NCBI GenBank assembly: GCA_934307695.1
Contig: CAKRCS010000003.1
Span: 62,001 to 126,000, forward strand
Length of the DNA: 64,000 nt
Source: an uncultured Agathobacter sp.
Lineage (GTDB): Bacteria; Bacillota; Clostridia; Lachnospirales; Lachnospiraceae
Direction of reading: 5' to 3'
The notes under the pieces were generated by a model. That model was not told the origin of the DNA and made no database searches. It saw nothing but the letters and a program-made list of their open reading frames with translations. The position numbers were made by a program, and so were the translations under genes. This document shows, piece after piece, positions 1 through 10,200 of the stretch; the first letter of the stretch is position 1, and every line of letters begins with the position of its first letter.

Positions 1-50
1 GATCCACATATCCCTTAACTGTTTCCAAAATGTATTCCTCTTTTTATCAT

Positions 51-84
51 AAAAAAGCAGGCTCACTGATCCGGAGTCTGCTTC
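51..84 (-). terminator. Rho-independent terminator of the mreB/flagellar rod gene group
   Basis: On the minus strand a hairpin (AGCAG-CTC arms, one bulge) is followed by six T residues just past the stop of the flgJ-like gene. It closes the flgJ-flgG-flgF gene group. Confidence 0.6.
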
Positions 85-100
85 TCATTCATGTACGTTC

Positions 101-457
101 CTATTGAATATTGTAGTTGCGCTTCATCTGCTCGTACAACTGCTGTGTTACGCTCTCTCCCATATCATCTACCAGCTGATCCGCCACCATCTCGATAGCC
201 TGATCCATGTACATGTCCTTATATTGTGACATTGTGGAGTCACCGTCCTCATCCTCCAAGGTAAGTGACTTCTTGGCTTCCTTAAGCATCTGCTCAACAA
301 AGTAAGATTCAAAATCCTTGAGCACGCTCTTAAGCTCTTCCTCGCTGGATTCGGATGACAGCTTGCTTGCCGCTGAAGAAAGCGAGTTTGCCGCAGCTGA
401 TCCTGCCTGTGTCTGTGCTGTTGAATATGATAAACTGCTCAATGATGATAAATCCAT
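101..457 (-). CDS. flgJ: FlgJ-like rod-binding protein (no muramidase domain)
   Basis: This 118-residue protein matches the rod-binding N-terminal half of FlgJ, which caps the growing flagellar rod. The sign is the helical block from about residue 45 (LKDFESYFVEQMLKEAKKS) followed by an MDQAIEMVADQL-like segment. The muramidase half of proteobacterial FlgJ is missing, as is usual in Firmicutes. The Ser/Ala-rich first 40 residues look disordered. The start was set at 457 because GGAGGAATA lies just upstream; an upstream in-frame start at 478 has no such site. It is the last gene behind flgG and flgF, so a role in rod assembly fits. The family call is firm and the exact function is inferred. 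Confidence 0.8.
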   Translation of the reverse strand: MDLSSLSSLSYSTAQTQAGSAAANSLSSAASKLSSESSEEELKSVLKDFESYFVEQMLKEAKKSLTLEDEDGDSTMSQYKDMYMDQAIEMVADQLVDDMGESVTQQLYEQMKRNYNIQ

Positions 458-487
458 ATGTATTCCTCCGTAGATCAAACCGGGTTA

Positions 488-1306
488 CTATCTCTTCAGA
501 TTGTTCGCTGTATCCAGCATGGAATCCGCTGTCGTGATTGCCTTTGAATTAAGCTCGTATGCTCTCTGCGCGATGATCATATTGACCATCTCGTCCGCAA
601 CGGAAACATTCGAGCCTTCCATATATCCCTGATGAAGCTCACTCTGTGTCAGTCCCGGTGTCGCAACCTCAAGCATTGCCGCTCCGGAAGCCGGAGTCTG
701 TGCAAGCAGGCTGTCTGCCATCTTCTCAAGTCCTGCCGGATTGCTGAACTGATACAGCGCCATCGTCTGGTTCATATTGACAGAGGTTCCATCGTTTGTG
801 ACATAATAAATACTGCCATCCGGGTTGAATACAAGCTCCTCTGCGGAGATTCCATCCGGTACGGCAATGACATTCCCGGTTGTATCCAGAACCGGATATC
901 CATCCTGACTTGCGAGGATCGTGTTGCCGTCCGCGTCCAGACTCCATGTAAAATTACCGTTTCTGGTAAAATACGTCTGTCCGTCAAGACCTCTCACCGC
1001 AAAAAATCCGTCTCCGTCAATCGCAAAATCGGTCAGGTTGCCTGTCTCTGTGAGGGAACCCTGTGTATACAAAGAAGAGGTTGCCGCCACGCGCACACCA
1101 AGTCCTGCCTGAGCGCCGATCGGCTTATTCTGTCCGTTTGCAGATGTTGTCACTGTCTGGATCTCCTGATACAGCAGCGACTTAAACTCTGTGCGCTCCG
1201 TCTTATAGCCGGTTGTATTTACATTCGCCAGATTGTTTGCAATGGTATCTACATTTGTTTGTTCTGCAGTCATACCGGTTGCCGCGGTATAAAGTGCTCT
1301 CATCAT
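488..1306 (-). CDS. flgG: Flagellar distal rod protein FlgG (FlhP-like)
   Basis: This 272-residue protein is a flagellar rod/hook component. The N-terminus has the signature of the family (ALYTAATGM, then NNLANVNTTGYK near residues 27-38), and the C-terminus has the matching NVSVADEMVNMIIAQRAYE helix used for coiled-coil packing. The middle carries the FAIDGDGFFAVRG beta-domain motif. Length is typical of FlgG. It lies 40 bases downstream of a paralogue (flgF-like), and the pair sits behind mreB, which is the mbl-flhO-flhP arrangement of Bacillus, so FlhP is an equally good name. Two adjacent ATG codons (1306 and 1303) share one AAGGAG site. Confidence 0.9.
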   Translation of the reverse strand: MMRALYTAATGMTAEQTNVDTIANNLANVNTTGYKTERTEFKSLLYQEIQTVTTSANGQNKPIGAQAGLGVRVAATSSLYTQGSLTETGNLTDFAIDGDGFFAVRGLDGQTYFTRNGNFTWSLDADGNTILASQDGYPVLDTTGNVIAVPDGISAEELVFNPDGSIYYVTNDGTSVNMNQTMALYQFSNPAGLEKMADSLLAQTPASGAAMLEVATPGLTQSELHQGYMEGSNVSVADEMVNMIIAQRAYELNSKAITTADSMLDTANNLKR

Positions 1307-1346
1307 AAGGCATCCGTCTCCTTCTTAGATGTTCCTGTCATCCGGA

Positions 1347-2147
1347 TCAGACTTTTCCGACCTGGGTTGCTGAAATGTTCAGCGTCTCATCAATGGATGT
1401 AATCACCCTCTGTCCGGCTTCATACGCCCGCTGGATCGTGATCATGTTCACCATCTCTGATACAACATTTACATTGGAGGACTCAAGTGTCCCCTGCAAT
1501 ATCGTTCCATCTGCTGCAGCAAGGTTGCCGCCGTCAAGTACGTTGTACATATTCTCTCCGTACTTTTCGATGTAATCGTAATTATCAACATTCACAAGTC
1601 CGATCGTGCCTACTACCTGCTCGTTCTGATATATATAGCCCATCTGGTCGACCGAAAAGCTTGCATTCGGATCGATCTGGATGTAATTTGCCTCTGCCGG
1701 ATCTCCGTTCAGTGCGCCTGTCGCATTGAGCACATAGTCGCCGTCCGAGGTTACAAGATACCCATTCGCATTCAAGGTAAATGAGCCATCTCTGGTAAGC
1801 TTCATGGATGTATTACCGTCTTTATCCGTATATGCGATTGCAAAGAATCCGTCTCCGCCGACCGCAAAGTCTGTGGACTTGTCCGTCACCTTGAGGCTGC
1901 CCTCTTGCCAGTCGGTATATACCTCTCCGAGATGCGCACCCATATAAATCGTTCCAAGTCTCTTATGCAGCCCGTAATCAGAGCTGTCCTTGATCTTGAT
2001 TGCATATTCCTCCGCGAAAGACATTGAGGTCGTTCCCTCTTTTTTGTATCCGGTAGTATTTGAATTAGCAAGATTGTTCGCCAAAACATCGAGACGCTTC
2101 ATCTCGTTGGTCATTCCCGTATAGGCTGTGTATAGTCCTTTTACCAT
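1347..2147 (-). CDS. flgF: Flagellar hook-basal body protein, FlgF/FlhO-like
   Basis: This 266-residue paralogue of the neighbouring flgG product is likely a proximal rod protein. It has the same layout: an N-terminal GLYTAYTGMTNEMKRLDVL helix, NNLANSNTTGYKK near residue 25, a DFAVGGDGFFAI motif near residue 95 and the C-terminal SNVNVVSEMVNMITIQRAYE helix. Position between mreB and flgG matches Bacillus flhO. FlgF and FlhO cannot be separated by eye. Rod proteins are exported by the flagellar type III apparatus, and no signal peptide is seen. Confidence 0.85.
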   Translation of the reverse strand: MVKGLYTAYTGMTNEMKRLDVLANNLANSNTTGYKKEGTTSMSFAEEYAIKIKDSSDYGLHKRLGTIYMGAHLGEVYTDWQEGSLKVTDKSTDFAVGGDGFFAIAYTDKDGNTSMKLTRDGSFTLNANGYLVTSDGDYVLNATGALNGDPAEANYIQIDPNASFSVDQMGYIYQNEQVVGTIGLVNVDNYDYIEKYGENMYNVLDGGNLAAADGTILQGTLESSNVNVVSEMVNMITIQRAYEAGQRVITSIDETLNISATQVGKV

Positions 2148-2287
2148 ATACCGCTACCGTCCTTTCGCTTATTGCAAAATAGTCCTCATACTTTTATATC
2201 GGTCATTTCATTGCGATTATTAACTGTGTTTCCAAATGAAATCTGCTTTTCCGCTGTCTTCCCTTCTGGCTGGGACGCATGCAAGAA

Positions 2288-3283
2288 TTAATCGTCATCG
2301 CGCTTTCCTGCGAGAAATTCAACGAACTTTCCGGTTCCGATCGCAACGCAGGTCATCGGATGCTCTGCGGTCATCGTATTGATTCCGGTCTTTTCCTCGA
2401 TCAGCTCTTCCAGTCCGCGAAGCAGCGCACCGCCACCGGTAAGAACGATTCCTCTGTCTGCGACATCGGCTGCAAGCTCCGGTGGAGTCTTCTCAAGTAC
2501 AGAGTGAACCGCTTCCACGATCTGCATGGTCGGCTCACGGAGTGCCTCTTCGGTCTCCTCGGAGGTCACGGTAATAGTCTTTGGCAGACCGGTTACCAGA
2601 TTACGACCACGAACATCCATCGTCTCATTGGTTCCGAGTGAGAAGCAGGTGCCGATCTTGATCTTGATATCCTCGGCGGTTCTCTCACCGATAAGAAGAT
2701 TATGCTTCTTACGCATATAGCGAACCAGTGCCTCATCAAAATCATCACCCGCGATCTTGATGGAGGTACTTACAACAGATCCTCCCAAAGAAATAACGGC
2801 GATATCGGAAGTTCCTCCTCCGATATCTACGATCATGTTTCCACACGGTCTTGAGATGTCAATTCCTGCACCGATTGCTGCCGCGATCGGCTCCTCAATG
2901 ATGGACACCTCTCTTGCACCTGCATTGTAGGTTGCATCCTCCACTGCCTTCTTCTCTACCTCAGTCGCTCCACTTGGGATACATACGCTGATGCGCGGCT
3001 TGCGGAAGCTCTTCTTGCCAAGAGCCTTCTGAATGAAGTATTTGATCATCTTCTCTGTGACTGTATAATCCGAGATAACACCCTGACGCAATGGGCGCAC
3101 TGCTACAATGTTGCCCGGCGTTCTTCCGAGCATCAGGCGTGCTTCCTCTCCGATTGCCTTGATTTTGTTTGTATCTCTGTCAAAAGCTACTACGGACGGC
3201 TCCTTAAGAACAACGCCCTTTCCCTTCATATAAACAAGAATGCTGGCGGTACCCAAATCGATACCGATATCTGATCCGATCAT
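2288..3283 (-). CDS. mreB: Rod-shape actin homologue MreB/Mbl
   Basis: This 331-residue protein is an actin-fold ATPase that forms membrane-bound filaments and guides the elongation peptidoglycan machinery. Visible signatures are the phosphate-1 loop IGIDLGTASILVY at residues 6-18, the connect/phosphate-2 region MIVDIGGGTSDIAVI near 149-163 and the adenosine loop ADRGIVLTGGGALL near 280-293. The GGAAGGAGAAT site upstream supports the start. Its place upstream of two flagellar rod genes suggests the Mbl-type paralogue by synteny with Bacillus, but sequence alone does not decide between MreB and Mbl. Confidence 0.93.
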   Translation of the reverse strand: MIGSDIGIDLGTASILVYMKGKGVVLKEPSVVAFDRDTNKIKAIGEEARLMLGRTPGNIVAVRPLRQGVISDYTVTEKMIKYFIQKALGKKSFRKPRISVCIPSGATEVEKKAVEDATYNAGAREVSIIEEPIAAAIGAGIDISRPCGNMIVDIGGGTSDIAVISLGGSVVSTSIKIAGDDFDEALVRYMRKKHNLLIGERTAEDIKIKIGTCFSLGTNETMDVRGRNLVTGLPKTITVTSEETEEALREPTMQIVEAVHSVLEKTPPELAADVADRGIVLTGGGALLRGLEELIEEKTGINTMTAEHPMTCVAIGTGKFVEFLAGKRDDD

Positions 3284-3435
3284 GTTATTCTCCTTCCAAA
3301 TCCATCTGAACTGTATATCTGATCACCTGTTCTGCATTTGGGCGCAAAACGGCAGTTAATCATATTTTCCCTTATACAGTAACATTATATACAATTACTT
3401 CCATTTTTCAAATGGTTTTTCAGGTTTAATTGCTT

Positions 3436-6270
3436 CTATTTTAAATATGGACGCAAAAATTTGCCGGTGTAGGAGGCTTCTACCTCGCAGATCTCCTCCG
3501 GAGTGCCTTTTGCGATGACGGTTCCGCCGCCATCTCCGCCTTCCGGTCCCATATCGATGATGTAATCTGCGGTCTTTATCACGTCCAGATTGTGTTCGAT
3601 CACGACAACGGTATTGCCGCCCTCGGACAGTCTGCGCAGGATCTCGATCAGCTTGTGTACATCCGCAAAATGAAGTCCGGTCGTCGGCTCATCGAGAATA
3701 TAAATCGTCTTTCCGGTGCTCTTGCGGCTTAACTCGGTGGCAAGCTTGATTCGCTGCGCCTCTCCGCCGGACAGCTCCGTGGATGGCTGTCCAAGCTTCA
3801 CATAGCCAAGTCCTACATCATATAGCGTCTGGATCTTGCGCTGGATGCTTGGGACATTCTTAAAGAACTCTACCGCATCCTCCACCGTCATATCCAGCAC
3901 ATCATAAATGCTCTTTCCTTTGTATTTGACGTCCAGTGTCTCTCGGTTGTAGCGCTTGCCCTGACATACCTCGCACGGCACATAGACATCCGGCAGGAAA
4001 TGCATCTCGATCTTAAGAATACCATCACCACCGCAGGCTTCGCATCTGCCACCCTTGACATTGAAGCTGAATCTGCCCTTCTTGTAGCCCTTCGCCTTTG
4101 CGTCCGGCGTCGCCGCAAACAGGTCGCGGATCATATCAAATACACCGGTGTAGGTTGCCGGATTGGATCTCGGAGTACGTCCGATCGGTGACTGGTCGAT
4201 ATCGATCACCTTATCCAGCTGCTCCAGTCCTAAAATATCATCATGGTCTCCCGCTATGCACCGCGCACGGTTTAGTGATCTGGCAAGATGCTTGTACAAA
4301 ATCTCATTGGTCAGAGAGCTCTTTCCCGAACCGGACACGCCGGTAATGCAGGTCATGATGCCGAGTGGGATATCAACGTCGATATTCTTCAGATTATTCT
4401 CCCGCGCGCCCTTTACGGTAATGAAGCCGGTCGGTTTTCTTCTCTCATCCGGCACCGGGATTTTGATCCTTCCGCTCAGATATGCACCTGTGATGGATTC
4501 CTTACACTTCATGATCTCCTCGGCAGTTCCTGCTGCAACGACTTTTCCACCGTGGATGCCTGCTGCCGGTCCGATATCAACAATGTAATCCGCTGCGCGC
4601 ATCGTATCCTCGTCATGCTCTACAACGATCAGGGAATTGCCCAGATCCTTCAGGTTCATCAGGGCGTGCAGCAGCTTGTCGTTATCGCGCTGATGCAGTC
4701 CGATACTCGGCTCGTCCAGAATATACGCCACTCCGACAAGTCCCGAACCGATCTGTGTTGCAAGGCGGATTCTCTGTGCCTCCCCGCCGGACAGGCTCGC
4801 AGTACCTCTCGTAAGTGTGAGGTATTCCAGACCTACTTCCTTTAAAAAGCCCACGCGCGCACGGATTTCCTTTAGGATCTGATCCCCGATAAAGTGCTGC
4901 TGCTTCGTGAGCGTCATGTTATCAAGGAACTCACACATATCCTTTACGGACATATCCGTCATGTCGTAGATATTCTTATCTGCAACCGTGACAGCAAGCG
5001 AGCTTTTCTTAAGTCGCTTTCCGTGGCACTCCGTGCATGGTGTGATCCTCATAAACTGCTCGTACTCTGCCTTCGCAGTCTCTGAAAACGTCTCTCGGTA
5101 TCTGCGCTCCACATTGCGGATCAGTCCCTCCCAGTTGAGGTCATAAACGCCCTCACCACGCTGTCCCTTATAGTGTACCTTGAGGATTCTTCCATCTCCT
5201 CCGTGGATAAACATGTGCTGGATGTCCTTTGGCAGATCCTTATACGGTGTGTCCAAAGAGAAACCGTATTCCTCTGACAAAGCGCGCAAAGTCGCATAGG
5301 TGTAGCTCTTCGGGTCTGTGGATGACTGCCATCCCATCACCTGAACTGCTCCCTCTGACAGAGACAGGCTCTTGTCCGGGATCATCAGATCCTCATCAAA
5401 TTCCATCTTGTAGCCAAGTCCGTAGCATACCGGGCACGCTCCAAACGGGTTATTGAAGGAAAAACTTCTCGGCTCCACCTCATCGATACTGATGCCGCAG
5501 TCCGGGCAGGCAAAGCTCTGTGAGAAATTGATCGGCTCCCCGTCGATCACGTCAACGATCGCATTGCCCTCGGTTAAGGCAAATACATTCTCCAGCGAAT
5601 CGGTGAGACGTTTTTCTATGCCCTCTTTTACCACCAGACGATCCACGATAATATCAATATTATGCTTGATATTCTTATCCAGCTTGATATCCTCGGTCAG
5701 CTCATACTGGTTTCCGTCCACGATCACGCGCACATACCCGCTTTTCTTTGCCTTTTCAAAAAGCTTCTGATGCTCGCCCTTACGCCCGCGGACGACCGGT
5801 GCTAAGATCTGCAGCTTCGTCCGCTCCGGAAGCTGCATGACCGTGTCCACCATCTGGTCGATTGTCTGCTTTGTGATCGCCCTGCCGCATTTCGGGCAAT
5901 GTGGTATACCGATTCTTGCATAAAGCAACCGGAAATAATCGTAGATCTCTGTTACGGTTCCGACCGTTGAACGCGGATTGCGGTTGGTTGATTTCTGGTC
6001 GATGGAGATTGCCGGAGGAAGCCCCTCGATGGATTCCACATTCGGCTTTTCCATCTGTCCGAGGAACTGTCTCGCATAGGACGACAGTGACTCCATATAC
6101 CGTCTCTGCCCCTCGGCATAGATCGTGTCAAATGCCAGTGAGGACTTACCGGAGCCGGACAAGCCCGTCAGCACGACGAATTCATCTCTTGGGATATCGA
6201 TATCGATCGATTTGAGATTGTGCTCGCTTGCTCCGCGGATCTTAATGTATTTTCTTTCTTTTTTCGCCAT
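3436..6270 (-). CDS. uvrA: Excinuclease ABC subunit A
   Basis: This 944-residue damage-recognition ATPase of nucleotide excision repair is complete. It has two ABC modules: Walker [15 protein letters not shown] at about 36-49 with signature [12 protein letters not shown] in the first half, and [10 protein letters not shown] near 640 with [12 protein letters not shown] in the second half. Zinc modules are seen as CPKC near 120, CPDC near 255 and two CxxC pairs (CEAC and CEVC) near 740-770. The gene follows uvrB by 16 bases, so the two are co-transcribed. No LexA box could be recognised upstream. Confidence 0.97.
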   Translation of the reverse strand: MAKKERKYIKIRGASEHNLKSIDIDIPRDEFVVLTGLSGSGKSSLAFDTIYAEGQRRYMESLSSYARQFLGQMEKPNVESIEGLPPAISIDQKSTNRNPRSTVGTVTEIYDYFRLLYARIGIPHCPKCGRAITKQTIDQMVDTVMQLPERTKLQILAPVVRGRKGEHQKLFEKAKKSGYVRVIVDGNQYELTEDIKLDKNIKHNIDIIVDRLVVKEGIEKRLTDSLENVFALTEGNAIVDVIDGEPINFSQSFACPDCGISIDEVEPRSFSFNNPFGACPVCYGLGYKMEFDEDLMIPDKSLSLSEGAVQVMGWQSSTDPKSYTYATLRALSEEYGFSLDTPYKDLPKDIQHMFIHGGDGRILKVHYKGQRGEGVYDLNWEGLIRNVERRYRETFSETAKAEYEQFMRITPCTECHGKRLKKSSLAVTVADKNIYDMTDMSVKDMCEFLDNMTLTKQQHFIGDQILKEIRARVGFLKEVGLEYLTLTRGTASLSGGEAQRIRLATQIGSGLVGVAYILDEPSIGLHQRDNDKLLHALMNLKDLGNSLIVVEHDEDTMRAADYIVDIGPAAGIHGGKVVAAGTAEEIMKCKESITGAYLSGRIKIPVPDERRKPTGFITVKGARENNLKNIDVDIPLGIMTCITGVSGSGKSSLTNEILYKHLARSLNRARCIAGDHDDILGLEQLDKVIDIDQSPIGRTPRSNPATYTGVFDMIRDLFAATPDAKAKGYKKGRFSFNVKGGRCEACGGDGILKIEMHFLPDVYVPCEVCQGKRYNRETLDVKYKGKSIYDVLDMTVEDAVEFFKNVPSIQRKIQTLYDVGLGYVKLGQPSTELSGGEAQRIKLATELSRKSTGKTIYILDEPTTGLHFADVHKLIEILRRLSEGGNTVVVIEHNLDVIKTADYIIDMGPEGGDGGGTVIAKGTPEEICEVEASYTGKFLRPYLK

Positions 6271-6286
6271 TTCTGTATACTCCTAT

Positions 6287-8275
6287 CTATCCAAGCTCGA
6301 TATCACGCAGTGCGTTTTTGAGCTTGATCATGTGATCGCGGTATTCTGCCGCAGCCTCGAAGTTGAGCTCCGCTGCCGCCTTCTGCATCTTCTTCTGAAT
6401 ATCCGCGATCATCTTTTCCAATTCCTTGCGGCTCATGGATTCCGGATCCTTCTCCATCTTGATCTCATCCGCAGCAATCTTCTTGGATACCGCGATCAGG
6501 TCGCGCACCGACTTTTGGATCGTCTGCGGCGTAATGCCATGTGCCTCATTATATTCCTGCTGCAGCTTGCGGCGGCGCTCCGTCTCATCGATCGCATGCC
6601 GCATGGAGTCCGTGATCTTATCCGCATACATGATGACATGTCCCTCGGAATTTCTCGCAGCTCGTCCGATCGTCTGGATCAGCGAAGTCTCCGATCGCAA
6701 AAATCCCTCTTTATCCGCGTCGAGGATCGCAACCAGTGTGATCTCCGGAATGTCAAGTCCCTCCCGGAGCAGGTTGATTCCCACCAGCACATCGAACACA
6801 TCCAGCCGCAGATCACGGATGATCTCCGCACGCTCTAACGTGTCAATATCCGAGTGCAGGTACTTCACACGGATGCCTAGCTCCGCCATGTACTGTGTAA
6901 GATCCTCCGCCATCCGCTTGGTCAGTGTCGTGATAAGTACCTTGTGATGCTGTGCAGTCTCCTTGTTCACCTCGCTGATCAGATCATCAATCTGCCCTTC
7001 AACCGGGCGCACGGAGATCTCCGGGTCTAAAAGTCCGGTCGGACGTATGATCTGCTCTACCCGCAGAAGCTCATGCTCATCCTCATACACATTCGGCGTT
7101 GCTGAGACAAACAGCATCTGATTGATCTTGCTCTCAAACTCTTCAAAATTCAGCGGGCGGTTGTCCAGCGCCGAAGGCAGCCGGAAGCCGTAATCAACCA
7201 AGGTGGTCTTGCGCGAACGGTCTCCCGCATACATTCCGCGGATCTGCGGGATCGAAATGTGGGACTCGTCCACGATAATAAGGAAATCGTCCGGGAAATA
7301 GTCGATCAGCGTTGCCGGCATCTCCCCCTCTGCACGCCCTGCAAGGTGTCTCGAATAGTTCTCGATTCCGCTGCAGAAGCCCGTCTCCTTCAGCATCTCG
7401 ATATCGAAGTTGGTGCGCTCCGCGATACGCTGTGCTTCGAGCAGCTTGCCCTCGCCCTTAAAATACTTGATCCGTTCCTCCAGCTCTTCCTCGATCCGTC
7501 CGCACGCCTCAAGTATCTTCTCCTGCGGCACAACATAATGGGACGCCGGAAAAACAGCTACATGCGAAAGCTGTACCTTGACCTCTCCGGTAAGTACATC
7601 AAACTCCGCGATCCGGTCGATCTCATCCCCGAAGAACTCTACGCGGATCGCTGTCTCTCCCTCATTTGCCGGAAAAATGTCCAGCACATCCCCGTGTACG
7701 CGGAATGTGCCTCGCTTAAAGTCCATCTCATTGCGCGTATACTGCATATCGATCAGCTGATGTACCACCTCGTCCCGGTCAATGATCATTCCTGGCCGCA
7801 GCGATACCATCATGTTCATGTAATCGTCTGGGCTGCCGATGCCATAGATGCACGAAACTGAAGCCACGATGATTACGTCTTTGCGCTCTGCCAGAGCGGC
7901 GGTTGCGGAAAGCCGCAGCTTATCAATCTCATCGTTGATAGACGAATCTTTAGCAATATAGGTATCGGACTGCGGGACATACGCCTCCGGCTGATAATAG
8001 TCGTAATAGGATACAAAATACTCTACCGCATTTTCCGGAAAAAATTCTTTCATCTCGCCATATAACTGTCCCGCAAGTGTCTTGTTGTGGGAGATGATCA
8101 GGGTAGGGACATTCAGCGCCTGTATGACATTTGCCATGGTAAAGGTCTTACCCGATCCGGTAACACCAAGCAGCGTCTCAAACTGGTTGCCATCGCGAAA
8201 TCCCTGCACCAGCTTCTCGATCGCCTGCGGCTGGTCGCCAGTCGGCGCATACGGGGAATGTAATTTAAACTCCAT
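6287..8275 (-). CDS. uvrB: Excinuclease ABC subunit B
   Basis: This 662-residue damage-verifying helicase-like subunit is loaded by UvrA and recruits UvrC. It shows Walker [15 protein letters not shown] from about residue 37, the beta-hairpin motif [12 protein letters not shown] near 92, the DESH box, motif [11 protein letters not shown] and a C-terminal UVR coil ([17 protein letters not shown]). The open frame extends 29 codons upstream to 8362, but that part runs through a palindromic repeat. The start was put at 8275, where AAGGAGGG stands 9 bases before ATG, and this gives the normal family length. Confidence 0.97.
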   Translation of the reverse strand: MEFKLHSPYAPTGDQPQAIEKLVQGFRDGNQFETLLGVTGSGKTFTMANVIQALNVPTLIISHNKTLAGQLYGEMKEFFPENAVEYFVSYYDYYQPEAYVPQSDTYIAKDSSINDEIDKLRLSATAALAERKDVIIVASVSCIYGIGSPDDYMNMMVSLRPGMIIDRDEVVHQLIDMQYTRNEMDFKRGTFRVHGDVLDIFPANEGETAIRVEFFGDEIDRIAEFDVLTGEVKVQLSHVAVFPASHYVVPQEKILEACGRIEEELEERIKYFKGEGKLLEAQRIAERTNFDIEMLKETGFCSGIENYSRHLAGRAEGEMPATLIDYFPDDFLIIVDESHISIPQIRGMYAGDRSRKTTLVDYGFRLPSALDNRPLNFEEFESKINQMLFVSATPNVYEDEHELLRVEQIIRPTGLLDPEISVRPVEGQIDDLISEVNKETAQHHKVLITTLTKRMAEDLTQYMAELGIRVKYLHSDIDTLERAEIIRDLRLDVFDVLVGINLLREGLDIPEITLVAILDADKEGFLRSETSLIQTIGRAARNSEGHVIMYADKITDSMRHAIDETERRRKLQQEYNEAHGITPQTIQKSVRDLIAVSKKIAADEIKMEKDPESMSRKELEKMIADIQKKMQKAAAELNFEAAAEYRDHMIKLKNALRDIELG

Positions 8276-8581
8276 AGGGCTTGTTCCCTCCTTAAAATCT
8301 ATAAAACTGCAATATAAGAACAAAGAGTCACTTTGTGACTCTTTGCGCGCCCGTGTGGGCACGCAAGTGCATCTTCAACTCCACACGGGTCGCATCCCTG
8401 CGGAGCCTTTTTGCTTTATAGGAAAAGGAATTTCCTATAAAGTAAAAAAGACAAAATCCAGATCTTTCTAGTATGCACTCACATGCTGATTTTACTACAA
8501 AGATTGGACTTTGTCCATCTAAATTAGAACATCTGTTCTTTTTCTTTTAAAGAATTATTATCTAATAAACGGAAAAACTGT
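8276..8581. other. Gene-free stretch between fic and uvrB
   Basis: This 306-base gap holds the uvrB ribosome site, then a set of strong inverted repeats (described separately) and an A/T-rich tail after the fic stop. No convincing small ORF was found in it. Confidence 0.6.
8321..8442. repeat. Array of palindromes, possible REP/MITE-like unit
   Basis: Three nested or adjacent inverted repeats are visible. One is a perfect 11-bp palindrome with a 3-base loop (8321-8345). The second is CCCGTGTGG paired with CCACACGGG about 35 bases away (around 8350-8389). The third is a perfect 12-bp palindrome (8414-8442). They lie between the fic stop and the uvrB start, where one terminator would be enough. 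The compact structured form suggests a dispersed non-coding repeat, but copy number cannot be judged from one window. Confidence 0.5.
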
Positions 8582-9202
8582 TTAACCGCTTATGGCATCA
8601 TAAACGATTCTTTCTAAATATTCTTTCTTTGAAAAATTAGAGCCATCTGCAAAATATGCATTATATGCAACAAGCGCAGTCCGCACATATCTACTGTTCT
8701 TTTCAAATATTTCTCGGTTCATATTCAAACCAATCTCATCCGCATATTGGCAGCAAAAGGTAATCGTCGTCCGGGTATTTCCCTCTCTGAACGGATGCAC
8801 CTTCCAAAGCCGTGCCAAAGAATCGCAAAATTCTGTTGCAGCCTGTTCTCTGGTCATGTTCTTCCACGCTTTTTTTCTCATATCAGACAAGATAAAATGA
8901 ATGTCCTTCGTAATATCAAAAGGATCTGAATATTCTACCGACATTCCTCCAAGGACATCCTCTTCCTTATAAATTGCAATGACACGCGGTTCTCCCGCCC
9001 AGTCATATAAATCCTGAAAAATATAATGGTGCATCTTTAAAAGATGTTCGGTATTATACTCCCCCGGCATTGGATTCATCGCCAAATCTTTTAAACGGTA
9101 CACCACATAATCAGCCTCTGCTTCATCAAGCTTGTCCTGATCCTTTATGTTCAGTTTATTTCTAAGCACCTGACTATCTTCATATAAATACGGGTCACGC
9201 AT
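8582..9202 (-). CDS. fic: Fic-domain protein, probable AMPylating toxin
   Basis: This 206-residue protein carries the Fic core HPFREGNTRT near residue 136, matching HPFx(D/E)GNxR, with the catalytic His and the phosphate-binding Asn and Arg present. Family members transfer AMP from ATP to a hydroxyl on a target protein. An upstream helix region (KMHHYIFQDLYDWAGEPR, about residues 50-67) is the usual Fic flap area. The start overlaps the stop of a small upstream gene in ATGCGTGA, a typical toxin/antitoxin coupling. No inhibitory helix motif was seen within this protein, in line with class I Fic toxins that are inhibited by a partner. The target is unknown. Confidence 0.88.
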   Translation of the reverse strand: MRDPYLYEDSQVLRNKLNIKDQDKLDEAEADYVVYRLKDLAMNPMPGEYNTEHLLKMHHYIFQDLYDWAGEPRVIAIYKEEDVLGGMSVEYSDPFDITKDIHFILSDMRKKAWKNMTREQAATEFCDSLARLWKVHPFREGNTRTTITFCCQYADEIGLNMNREIFEKNSRYVRTALVAYNAYFADGSNFSKKEYLERIVYDAISG

Positions 9203-9371
9203 CCGCCGGCTCCTTCATCTTGTACTTTTTATCAAGAAACTTTTTAACATCCTCCATGGATGCCTCGCCACTTTTTTCTTTTTCAATATATCTTTTAAAA
9301 TCCTCAGTAGGTTCAAGCCCATCTACTTTGATCATTCCAATTGCATAATCCCATGCTTCTGTATTCTTCAC
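9195..9371 (-). CDS. Small antitoxin of the Fic pair (VbhA-like)
   Basis: This 58-residue gene starts at GTG with GGGAGG eight bases upstream, and ends inside the fic start codon. The product contains AIGMIKVDGLEPTEDF then EKEKSGEASMEDVKKFLDKKY. This resembles VbhA-type antitoxins, short helical proteins that block the ATP site of Fic. The usual inhibitory pattern (S/T)xxxE(G/N) is degenerate here: the likely counterpart is MIKVDG, with Met for Ser/Thr and Asp for Glu. Function is inferred from size, overlap and similarity. Confidence 0.7.
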   Translation of the reverse strand: MKNTEAWDYAIGMIKVDGLEPTEDFKRYIEKEKSGEASMEDVKKFLDKKYKMKEPADA

Positions 9372-9402
9372 GGTGCATACCTCCCTTTACATATCTTATC
9401 TT

Positions 9403-9411
9403 ATTATACCA
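9403..9411 (-). promoter_or_regulatory. Extended -10 promoter for the antitoxin-fic pair
   Basis: On the minus strand TGGTATAAT gives a perfect -10 with an upstream TG. No good -35 stands 17 bases further up. It lies about 30 bases before the antitoxin GTG. Confidence 0.55.
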
Positions 9412-9458
9412 AAATTTCCGGATTCTTTCACTATCGTTTCAAGCTTTATTTTTATCAA

Positions 9459-10184
9459 TCAGGAGTGGATACTAAGCGGCAGCTCCAGTCCGTTCGCCTC
9501 CAGAAGCTCCTTATTGTGAAGGATCTCCTCTGTCCTGCCCTCGCAGATCACCCTGCCCTGTGCCATGAGGATCGTCCGGCTGCAGGTATCCAGCACAAAA
9601 TCCAGATCGTGGGATGCGATCAGCTTGATCTGTGGGAACGAGTTGAGCAGATGGATCAGGTTCCTGCGGTTTCGCGGATCGAGCGCAGTTGTCGGTTCAT
9701 CCATCAGGATAATATCCGGTGTCATCGACAGGATCGTTGCGATGGAGATCAGCTTCTTTTCGCCGCCGGACATCTTGTAGATCTGCTTGTCGCGCAGATG
9801 CTCTGTATGCGTCAGCTTCAAGGCATTCTCCACGCGCTCCTGTACCTCGTGCTCCGAAAATCCATAATTTCTCGGTGCAAACGCAATATCCTCATAGGCG
9901 GTCGCCATAAAAAGCTGGCTGTCCGAGTCCTGAAACACATAGCCGATCTTGGCGCGGATATCCGCAAGATTCTGCTTCGTCACCGATAGATCATTGATCC
10001 GGATCTCACCGGAAAAATCCAGAAGCAGACCTACCATCATTTTTAATAAAGTGGATTTTCCAACACCGTTCGCACCGATAATTCCCACCGATTCGCCATC
10101 CGCCACAGAAAAGGAAAGATCTGTCAATATCGGATTTTCTTTCTCGTATGCATAAGAAACATTTTTTACTTCTAAGCTGCTCAT
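9459..10184 (-). CDS. cbiO: ECF-type cobalt/nickel transporter ATPase
   Basis: This 241-residue ABC ATPase energises metal uptake with the permease CbiQ and the metal-binding CbiM. Walker A GANGVGKSTLLKMM is at about 36-49, the Q-loop follows at YVFQDSDSQLF, the signature is KMSGGEKKLISIA near 137, and Walker B DIILMDEPTTALDP follows near 160. The motif QDSDSQLF is characteristic of energy-coupling-factor ATPases. The gene is last of the cbiM-cbiQ-cbiO set, 16 bases behind cbiQ, with AGGGGAGA before ATG. Confidence 0.92.
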   Translation of the reverse strand: MSSLEVKNVSYAYEKENPILTDLSFSVADGESVGIIGANGVGKSTLLKMMVGLLLDFSGEIRINDLSVTKQNLADIRAKIGYVFQDSDSQLFMATAYEDIAFAPRNYGFSEHEVQERVENALKLTHTEHLRDKQIYKMSGGEKKLISIATILSMTPDIILMDEPTTALDPRNRRNLIHLLNSFPQIKLIASHDLDFVLDTCSRTILMAQGRVICEGRTEEILHNKELLEANGLELPLSIHS

Positions 10185-10200
10185 TCTCTATTCTCCCCTT

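Noticed and set aside
632..1402. 256-codon plus-strand frame over the flagellar genes
   Set aside because: It lies antisense to flgG, which has strong family motifs; the product is low complexity and Cys/Arg-rich with no family likeness.
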